From DASWRT01 sp036403035 (GTDB lineage: Bacteria; Pseudomonadota; Alphaproteobacteria; ATCC43930; CGMCC-115725): a DNA stretch of 10,246 nucleotides. A model generated the notes under the pieces. It saw only the letters and a list, made by a program, of their open reading frames with translations. It searched no databases and had not been told where the DNA came from. The position numbers and the translations under genes were made by a program. Location: contig DASWRT010000309.1 of the NCBI GenBank assembly GCA_036403035.1, positions 1-10,246 of the forward strand, in the 5' to 3' direction. Below are positions 5,502 to 10,246 of this stretch, one piece after another (the first letter of the stretch is position 1; every line of letters starts with the position of its first letter).

Positions 5502-7904
5502 ATGACGTTGACGCTGACGCGTCGCCTGTTCCTGCTGGTTGCGGTCGCCTTGCTCCCCGCCGTCGCAATCCAGGCCTATAACGAGATCGACCTCCGCCTG
5601 ACCCGGACGACGGAGGCCCACGATCTCGCGCTGCGTCAGGCAAAGCTCGCGGCATCGGAGCTCGACCGGATTTTCGAGGGTGTCGAGAACCTTCTCGCGG
5701 CGGTCGCCGAGGTTCCCTCCGTGCGCGCATTCGATACGCCCGCATGCGTCGCCTATCTCGCCACGCTGCAGGCGCGCGTCCCCTATCTCGCCAGTATTGC
5801 CGCCATCGACCTGGAGGGGCGCGTCGCCTGCCGGCAGGTGACGCCGCCGACCAACCTCCGCTTCGACGATCGTTCATATTTCCGCGAGGTGATTGAAACC
5901 GGCGAGTTCACGATCGGCGAATACACCGACGGACGGGTCGCCGGCCGGCCCGTTCTGCCGCTCGCACTGCCGCTGCGGAGCCTCGACGGCCGGACCATCG
6001 GCGTGGTCGCCGCCGCGCTCGACCTGCGCTGGCTGACCGAGCGTCTTGAGGAGCGCGGCCTGTCGAAGAACGGCTCGATCACGGTCGCCGACCGCAAGGG
6101 CATCATCATCGCGCGCTCGCCGTTCCCCGAGCGCTTCATCGGCACCCGAATCCCCGACCCCTTCCAGCCGCTGGTTTCGGCCGGCGAGCCGGGTTCGGTC
6201 GAGGTGATGAGCCAGGACGGCACGCTCCGGGTGCTCGGCTACAAGCCCGCACCGCTGCCGCCGAAGAACATCTATGTCAGCGCCGGCCTCTCGTCCGAGG
6301 AGGTCTACGGCGTGGTCGACCGCATGAACCGGCGCGGCGTCGTGCTCATCGCCGCCGGGCTCCTTCTCGCGGCCGGCTTCGCGTGGCTTGCCGGCCGCTA
6401 CATCGTGCGCCAGCCGATCGCTGCGCTTCTCGCGGTCGCCGATGCGTGGCGCCGAGGCGACTATGCCGCCAGGACCGGCCTTTCCGGTCGCGCCGACGAG
6501 ATCGGGGCGCTCGGCGAAGCCTTCGATCGCATGGTGGACGAGGTCGCGCGGCGGCAGGACGAACGCGACCGGATCAATGGTGCGCTACAGGAGCGAGAGG
6601 AGCAGCTCCGCCAGCTCAATGCCACGCTGGAAACGAGGGTCGCCGCGGCCCTTGCCGAACGTGAGAGGAGCGAACGGGCGTTGCTGCAAGCGCAGAAGAT
6701 GCAGGCGGTGGGGCAGCTCGCGGGCGGCATCGCGCACGACTTCAACAATCTGCTGACCGCGGTGCAGGGCTCGCTCGAACTGCTGGAGCGGCATGTCGCC
6801 TCCGAAGCGGGGCAGCGGCTGCGGGCGGCCGCGCTGCGCGCCGCTCTCCGCGGCGGCCAGCTCGCCGAGCGCCTTCTGGTCTTCTCGCGGCGGCAGAACC
6901 TCATGCCCGCGTCGACCGATCTCAAGCGGCTGCTCGACGGTGTCGGCGAGATGCTCGCGCGGACGCTGGGCGGCACGGTCACGATGCGGATCGTCGCGGC
7001 CGGCGATCTATGGCCGGCGATTGCCGATGCGACGCAGGTCGAGCTTGCGATCCTGAATCTTGCGATCAACGCGCGCGACGCGATGCCGCTCGGCGGCACG
7101 CTCACCGTGTCGGCCGAGAACCGGCATGTCGACCTGGCCGCGGCGGCCTCCATCAGCAATCTCTCGGCGGGCGACTACGTCGTGATCGCGGTCTCCGACA
7201 CCGGCACCGGCATGACCGACGAGGTCTTGGCGCAGGCCGTCGAACCGTTCTTTACGACCAAGGACGTCGGCAGGGGCACCGGACTCGGATTGAGCCAAGT
7301 GTACGGCGTGGCCACGCAGCTCGGCGGCGGCATCAGCATCAGGAGCCGCCTCGGCGAAGGAACGACGGTGGAAATCTTCCTGCCGCGCAGCCCCGCTCCA
7401 GTGTCGGGTGCGCTCGGCGACGAGCCCGCCGGGTCGATGCAACGGGCCGCCGCGGATGCCGCGACCGCCGCCGCAGATCGGACCAGGGCGGCGGTTCTCG
7501 TCGTCGACGACGATGCCGACGTGCGGGAGATCGTGGTCGGGTCCCTCCGCCGGCTCGGCTATGCGGTGATCGAGGCCGAGAGCGGCAGCGAAGCGCTTGC
7601 CCGCCTCGACGCCGCCGACGAACCGCGCGTCGGCCTGCTGGTCGCCGACGTCGCCATGGCGGAGATGAGCGGCATGGTTCTGGCGGAGCGGGCGCGGCTG
7701 CGGCGTCCCGGCCTGCCTGTGCTCTACATCACGGGTTATGCCGATACATCGGTGCTTGCTCTGGAAGCCGGCGCCTCCGTGCTGCGCAAGCCGTTCCGCA
7801 TCGCGGAGCTTACCGAGAGGGTCGCGTATCTCCTCGCGCGGACGGAGGGCGGCGGGTTCGCGCCCGTCGAAACCCCGTCGGACGTCGCGCCGCTGCGGTC
7901 CTGA
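5502..7904 (+). CDS. Hybrid sensor histidine kinase (dCache-HAMP-HisKA-HATPase-REC)
   Basis: This 800-residue membrane kinase senses an extracytoplasmic signal and passes phosphate to its own receiver domain. In order there is a membrane segment (about 8-24), then a periplasmic double-Cache-like sensor (about 30-275) with FDDRSYFREV (121-130) and the GRPVLPLALPL stretch (148-158). A second membrane segment (about 279-297), a HAMP domain (about 299-350) and a coiled coil (350-398) follow. The HisKA box is AGGIAHDFNNLL (407-418) with His412. The HATPase domain has the N-box LNLAINARDAM (518-528), DTGTGM (566-571) and GTGLGLS (592-598). A Pro/Ala linker leads to a receiver (about 664-780) with acidic pair Asp669/Asp670, acceptor Asp716, Thr744 and Lys763, so phosphorylation looks possible. 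The usual Pro two residues before the M-S-G of the acceptor loop is Ala720. No separate response regulator or Hpt gene lies next to it, so its output partner is elsewhere. The ligand cannot be read from sequence. Confidence 0.92.
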   Translation: MTLTLTRRLFLLVAVALLPAVAIQAYNEIDLRLTRTTEAHDLALRQAKLAASELDRIFEGVENLLAAVAEVPSVRAFDTPACVAYLATLQARVPYLASIAAIDLEGRVACRQVTPPTNLRFDDRSYFREVIETGEFTIGEYTDGRVAGRPVLPLALPLRSLDGRTIGVVAAALDLRWLTERLEERGLSKNGSITVADRKGIIIARSPFPERFIGTRIPDPFQPLVSAGEPGSVEVMSQDGTLRVLGYKPAPLPPKNIYVSAGLSSEEVYGVVDRMNRRGVVLIAAGLLLAAGFAWLAGRYIVRQPIAALLAVADAWRRGDYAARTGLSGRADEIGALGEAFDRMVDEVARRQDERDRINGALQEREEQLRQLNATLETRVAAALAERERSERALLQAQKMQAVGQLAGGIAHDFNNLLTAVQGSLELLERHVASEAGQRLRAAALRAALRGGQLAERLLVFSRRQNLMPASTDLKRLLDGVGEMLARTLGGTVTMRIVAAGDLWPAIADATQVELAILNLAINARDAMPLGGTLTVSAENRHVDLAAAASISNLSAGDYVVIAVSDTGTGMTDEVLAQAVEPFFTTKDVGRGTGLGLSQVYGVATQLGGGISIRSRLGEGTTVEIFLPRSPAPVSGALGDEPAGSMQRAAADAATAAADRTRAAVLVVDDDADVREIVVGSLRRLGYAVIEAESGSEALARLDAADEPRVGLLVADVAMAEMSGMVLAERARLRRPGLPVLYITGYADTSVLALEAGASVLRKPFRIAELTERVAYLLARTEGGGFAPVETPSDVAPLRS

Positions 7905-7925
7905 TCGGCCGCTGCGAGGGGGGCG

Positions 7926-7951
7926 CGGCCGGCCGAAGCCGCAGCCGGCCG
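7926..7951. terminator. Hairpin between convergent genes, possible bidirectional terminator
   Basis: CGGCCGGC (7926-7933) pairs perfectly with GCCGGCCG (7944-7951) around a 10-base loop. It sits between the stop of the kinase gene (7904) and the stop of the minus-strand lipoprotein gene (7954), where a shared terminator is expected. There is no T-tract on either side, so it is not a classical intrinsic terminator. In GC-rich alphaproteobacteria such hairpins may still protect 3' ends or act with Rho. Confidence 0.4.
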
Positions 7952-7953
7952 TG

Positions 7954-8535
7954 TCAGTACGTGTCGTTGCTGGCGTGGAGCGAGCGGCGCGATGCGACGA
8001 CCGTCGAAAGGCACCCCGCCGGAGCGCCGCGCAGCAGGCCGGCGTCGCGCGTCTCGGCATAGCTGACGCGATAGCCGCCGGTCTCGCGGTAGAGGAACAG
8101 GTCGAGGATGCAGCCGCCGCCGCGGTACTGCCAGATCTCGGCGGCCGCATCGTGTCGCCGGAAGTCCGGCGTGCCGAGCATCGTCCGCAGATCGTCGACG
8201 GAGAGCCCGTGCAGCCGCTCGAGGTCCAGGGCGACGGCGACGGTGGTTGCGGAGCCTGCGGTCGCGAGGATGGGGGCGCCGGCATCGGCCGAGGGCTGGA
8301 CGTCCGCGGCGACGGCCTGGGCGGCGACGGCGCCGCGGGAGGCCGGCTGCGCGGCAGCTTCGGCCGGCGCGGACGGCCGATCGATAGTCGTGGCGCATGC
8401 CGCTGGTAGAAACGTGGCGATCGCGAGGAGGAAGAGCCGGGCGGCGGCCGCACGACGGCTTGAGGCGCGCCGCTGCCGATACGGCAGCGGCCGCTTCGCC
8501 TCACACAACCCGGACGCTCTCGGCGCCTCGGTCAT
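7954..8535 (-). CDS. BamE-like conserved alphaproteobacterial lipoprotein, function unknown
   Basis: This 193-residue protein has an unusually long basic leader (1-32), a hydrophobic stretch (33-46) and a Cys47 in FLPAAC that looks like a lipobox, although Pro at -3 is not ideal. A disordered Ala/Pro/Thr-rich linker runs to about 100. The conserved domain follows: LHGLSVDDLRTMLGTPDFRR (108-127), then EIWQYRGGGCILDLFLY (133-149), then YRVSYAETRD (155-164) and a last Cys175. A GLS-xx-L-xx-LLG-x-P entry followed by WQY and a C-x-LDLFLY strand resembles the BamE/SmpA fold and a conserved alphaproteobacterial hypothetical group as I remember it. Cys142 and Cys175 could form a disulfide. The start at 8535 is supported by AGGAGA (8548-8543), seven bases upstream. 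It follows the bactofilin gene by 69 bases and may be co-transcribed with it. Confidence 0.75.
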   Translation of the reverse strand: MTEAPRASGLCEAKRPLPYRQRRASSRRAAAARLFLLAIATFLPAACATTIDRPSAPAEAAAQPASRGAVAAQAVAADVQPSADAGAPILATAGSATTVAVALDLERLHGLSVDDLRTMLGTPDFRRHDAAAEIWQYRGGGCILDLFLYRETGGYRVSYAETRDAGLLRGAPAGCLSTVVASRRSLHASNDTY

Positions 8536-8548
8536 GCCGTCGTCTCCT

Positions 8549-8580
8549 GCGGCGGCGGTCGTCCGAGACGCCGCCGCCGC
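8549..8580 (-). promoter_or_regulatory. Strong GC hairpin abutting the lipoprotein ribosome binding site
   Basis: GCGGCGGCGG (8549-8558) pairs perfectly with CCGCCGCCGC (8571-8580). Inside it, CGTC (8560-8563) pairs with GACG (8567-8570) around a 3-base loop, leaving only T8559 unpaired. This makes 14 base pairs with one bulge. On the minus strand it lies 24 bases after the bactofilin stop and ends one base before the AGGAGA ribosome binding site of the lipoprotein gene. There is no T-tract after it. It may stabilise the upstream message, attenuate read-through, or control access to the start. Confidence 0.5.
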
Positions 8581-8604
8581 GCAAGGTGCTTATCTAACGT
8601 AGTA

Positions 8605-9273
8605 TCAGGCGACGTTGCTTTCGACCTCTGCCGGACGCATCCGAGCAATGTCGCTATCGCCGGTATGGGCCGCCGCCGGCGTCTGCGCCTGGACGTCGCC
8701 GGAGATCTGGCCGCCGCACTCGATCTCGATCTGGCCGTAGCGGACCGTGCCGACGACCTTGCCGGTCGAACGGATCAGGAGCCGCCCGCGCACCGTCAGC
8801 ACGCCTTCGAAGCGGCCGCGGATCTCGGCGTCGTCGATCGAGGCCGAGCCCTTGAACAGGCCGCTCTCTGCGATATCGATGTCGCGGCAGTTCGCAAGGT
8901 TCGCCTCGACGCTGCCCTCGACGACCAGCCGATCGCACGAGGTGATCTCGCCGGACAGTGCGATCTCGCGGCCGACGATCAGCTTTCGGGTCTCCGCCTC
9001 CGGCTTCTTCGCCGCGGCAGCGGCGGACGCCTCGCCCGGACGGCGCGGCAGCTCGATCGGGCGCGGCATCGCGGTGGCCTCGGCCGGGCGCGGCGGCTCC
9101 GGGGCGCGCGGCGGCATCACCGGCGGCTTGCCCAGATTGAGCGAAGATGGCGTGGCGGCGGCGGGCGTCGGCGTGGCGGGACGGGTCAGCGGCTTCGCCG
9201 GGATGCTGAGATCGTCGGAATTGTCCATGCTTGGTTTGTCCTGGTCCGGATCTGAAGGTTTGCGGCGGAACAT
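8605..9273 (-). CDS. Bactofilin-family polymer-forming cytoskeletal protein
   Basis: This 222-residue protein belongs to the bactofilins, which form nucleotide-free filaments at the inner membrane and place cell-wall or morphogenetic enzymes. The N-terminus MFRRKPSDP resembles the short membrane-targeting start of many alphaproteobacterial bactofilins. Residues 20-95 are a Pro/Ala-rich disordered linker, longer than usual. The beta-helix core runs from about 97 to 197 (KLIVGREIALSGEI through CGGQISGDVQAQ), with the repeating turn pattern of hydrophobic, Gly and Val residues. A short tail with EVESNVA follows. I chose the start at 9273 because AAGGTG (9287-9282) lies 8 bases upstream and MF-(R/K) is the family's usual beginning. 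The frame stays open to an ATG at 9369, which would add 32 residues, but its AAGG directly touches the ATG. The gene lies downstream of the EI24-like gene on the same strand. Confidence 0.9.
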   Translation of the reverse strand: MFRRKPSDPDQDKPSMDNSDDLSIPAKPLTRPATPTPAAATPSSLNLGKPPVMPPRAPEPPRPAEATAMPRPIELPRRPGEASAAAAAKKPEAETRKLIVGREIALSGEITSCDRLVVEGSVEANLANCRDIDIAESGLFKGSASIDDAEIRGRFEGVLTVRGRLLIRSTGKVVGTVRYGQIEIECGGQISGDVQAQTPAAAHTGDSDIARMRPAEVESNVA

Positions 9274-9281
9274 CGGCGAGG

Positions 9282-9287
9282 CACCTT
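9282..9287 (-). promoter_or_regulatory. Ribosome binding site deciding the bactofilin start
   Basis: AAGGTG on the minus strand stands eight bases before the ATG at 9273. This favours the 222-residue bactofilin over the longer form starting at 9369, whose only purine run is directly adjacent to its ATG. Confidence 0.6.
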
Positions 9288-9371
9288 GTCTTGCGGGTAC
9301 GGGGACTCGGGATTGCGGGCGAATGTGCGTGGAAGCGAGTATTACTTGTCGCTTATTACCGCCGAACATCC

Positions 9372-9386
9372 TTTATGTTTGGTTAA
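9372..9386 (-). promoter_or_regulatory. Degenerate CtrA-like site upstream of bactofilin
   Basis: On the minus strand TTAA (9386-9383) is followed by seven bases and TAAA (9375-9372). The cell-cycle regulator CtrA of Alphaproteobacteria binds TTAA-N7-TTAA, and the first half here continues as TTAACCAA, close to TTAACCAT. The second half has one mismatch. It overlaps the stop codon of the EI24-like gene in a locally AT-rich stretch (about 9340-9390), so it may be chance. Confidence 0.2.
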
Positions 9387-10063
9387 TGGGACGTTATGAG
9401 CGCGCCCGCGCGGAGTCGCTGAAACAGGTGGACCATGAGGGAGGCGGCGAAGAGAGGGGCCGCCAGATTGAGGACCGGCACGCTCAGCAGGAATGCCGCC
9501 GCCACCCCGGCGAGGAAGACCATGCCGGCGTTCGCCCGGCGCAGCGCCTTTGCGGGCGCAGCCTCGAACCGGCGCAGCGCGACCAGCTCGAAGTACTCGC
9601 GGCCGAGAAGATAACCATTTAGGATATAAAACAGAAGTAGATTTGCGGCGGGAATGAAAACGTAAAACGGCAGCGCCAGCAGGTTCAGCAGTACCGCCAG
9701 CGCGGTCAGGCGGAGCGCGCCGCCGACGGTCTCGCCGAGCGGTTGCGGGCGGGCCGGCGGCAGCCCTGGATAGTGCCGCGCCTCGATCGCCGCGATGACG
9801 CCGTCTAGGAAGAAGCTCATGACCAGCGTCACGACCGCCGGGAACAGCAGCCAGCTCAGCGCCAGCGTCGCGATCCCGCCGAGCACGTCGACCGCCCGAT
9901 CGAACAGCCAGTAGTTGAAGAAGGTCGTGCGCTCGATCACGAGGCCGACCGCGGCCCAGAGCGCCAGGAGGACGAGCAGCGCGAGGCCGACGCTGCGGAA
10001 CAGCACGCGGCGCAGCGCCGGGTCGACGAGGTCGGACAGGGCGCGGAAGAGGGCGGGGATCAT
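9383..10063 (-). CDS. EI24/CysZ-like (DUF540) integral membrane protein
   Basis: This 226-residue inner-membrane protein fits the EI24 family, which includes the sulfate permease CysZ; in alphaproteobacteria the role of these homologues is not known. Hydrophobic segments lie near 24-44, 60-85, 118-150 (probably two) and 180-215. Family-like parts are FFLDGVIAAIEARHYPGLP (84-102), the Pro-rich loop, and the core FIPAANLLLFYILNGYLLGREYFELVALRR (136-165, the usual G-x-L-x-GREYFE motif). The start at 10063 matches the usual N-terminus (MIPALFRALSDL). The frame is open 34 codons further, to 10165, but those codons give a non-hydrophobic Arg/Thr-rich stretch and overlap the promoter zone. No ribosome binding site is seen, which may mean a leaderless message. 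Sulfate transport is not implied: no cys genes are nearby. Confidence 0.82.
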   Translation of the reverse strand: MIPALFRALSDLVDPALRRVLFRSVGLALLVLLALWAAVGLVIERTTFFNYWLFDRAVDVLGGIATLALSWLLFPAVVTLVMSFFLDGVIAAIEARHYPGLPPARPQPLGETVGGALRLTALAVLLNLLALPFYVFIPAANLLLFYILNGYLLGREYFELVALRRFEAAPAKALRRANAGMVFLAGVAAAFLLSVPVLNLAAPLFAASLMVHLFQRLRAGALITSH

Positions 10064-10069
10064 GGCGGC

Positions 10070-10098
10070 CGTGTACGGACCCGTTGCGGTTAGGTCAA
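10070..10098 (-). promoter_or_regulatory. Candidate promoter for the EI24-like gene, possibly leaderless
   Basis: On the minus strand TTGACC (10098-10093) matches five of six -35 bases. It is followed by a 17-base spacer and TACACG (10075-10070), a weaker -10 with three matches. Six bases separate the -10 from the ATG at 10063, so transcription would begin at or next to the start codon. The absence of a ribosome binding site agrees with this. Confidence 0.35.
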
Positions 10099-10123
10099 TC
10101 GTCCGCGATCGCGCCGCCGTGTC

Positions 10124-10151
10124 TTGCCGCCCGCCCGTTCGCCCATATACT
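10124..10151 (+). promoter_or_regulatory. Sigma-70-type promoter for the PfkB-family kinase gene
   Basis: TTGCCG (10124-10129) and TATACT (10146-10151) are separated by 16 bases. The -10 box matches five of six consensus bases and the -35 box four or so. The predicted transcript start is near 10158, leaving a leader of about 29 bases before the ATG at 10187. Confidence 0.45.
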
Positions 10152-10186
10152 CGCCGCCCCTGCACGGCGACTCCCGGGTTATTCTC

Positions 10187-10246
10187 ATGGCGGCTGCTTC
10201 CCTCGACGTCGTCGGCATCGGCAATGCGATCGTCGACGTGCTCGCC
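10187..10246 (+). CDS. PfkB-family kinase, adenosine-kinase-like, N-terminal fragment
   Basis: Only the first 20 codons are in the window; the gene runs off the right edge. They give MAAASLDVVGIGNAIVDVLA. The core (D-V-V-G-I-G-N-A-I-V-D-V-L-A) is the opening strand and glycine-rich turn of ribokinase/PfkB carbohydrate kinases, and this version is typical of the alphaproteobacterial group annotated as adenosine kinase. These enzymes phosphorylate a nucleoside or sugar with ATP; the substrate cannot be told from this fragment. A promoter with TATACT lies just upstream. No strong ribosome binding site is visible. Confidence 0.75.
   Translation, partial: MAAASLDVVGIGNAIVDVLA

Noticed and set aside
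7008..8504. 498-codon minus-strand frame
   Set aside because: It is antisense to the kinase receiver and out of frame with the lipoprotein; Arg/Pro/Ser-rich shadow without motifs.
9274..9369. Longer bactofilin starting at 9369
   Set aside because: AAGG directly touches that ATG, the extra 32 residues are not bactofilin-like, and the internal MFRRK start has a well-placed ribosome binding site.
8747..9622. 291-codon plus-strand frame over the bactofilin
   Set aside because: It is antisense to the conserved bactofilin and ends inside the EI24-like gene; no recognisable domain.
1..10246. Search for tRNA, rRNA, insertion sequences, phage genes or CRISPR repeats
   Set aside because: No cloverleaf-like sequence, transposase, terminal inverted repeats or regularly spaced repeats were seen on either strand.

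Overview
This is a GC-rich window that reads as ordinary chromosome of an alphaproteobacterium, probably a Rhodospirillales-like or related lineage. That placement rests on four things. The first is a DUF2244 gene beside nth and dapB. The second is a bactofilin and an EI24-family membrane protein. The third is a PfkB-type kinase whose first residues match the alphaproteobacterial adenosine-kinase-like group. The fourth is a near-perfect EcfG-type (general stress response) promoter. It is an inference from protein style and motifs, not from a database search. I see no insertion sequence, phage gene, tRNA, rRNA or CRISPR array.

Layout. Positions 1-214 hold no convincing gene, only two small tandem hairpins. 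At 215-643 (-) lies a small secreted protein with three DG repeats, preceded by a GGAAC-N17-CGTT promoter. Divergent from it, 800-2200 (+) encodes a FAD-linked D-lactate dehydrogenase/GlcD-type oxidase. Its stop overlaps the start of dapB (2197-3018, +), which acts in lysine and diaminopimelate synthesis. A DUF2244 membrane protein (3026-3550, -) converges on dapB with a 7-base gap. nth (endonuclease III, 3663-4352, +) follows, then a YihY/BrkB-family membrane protein (4432-5397, +). Next is an 800-residue hybrid sensor histidine kinase (5502-7904, +).

The right part is a minus-strand run, read from right to left: an EI24/CysZ-like membrane protein (10063-9383), a bactofilin (9273-8605) and a BamE-like conserved lipoprotein (8535-7954). 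The last two are separated by only 69 bases, which contain a very strong hairpin touching the lipoprotein's ribosome binding site. At the right edge the first 20 codons of a PfkB-family kinase begin at 10187 (+), behind a plausible sigma-70 promoter.

Most genes are housekeeping: lysine and cell-wall precursor synthesis, base-excision repair, lactate or glycolate oxidation, and nucleoside or sugar phosphorylation. The lines with real room for discovery are the EcfG-promoted DG-repeat secreted protein, the bactofilin-lipoprotein pair joined by a hairpin, and the orphan hybrid kinase. I did not find a clear, previously undescribed multi-gene system.
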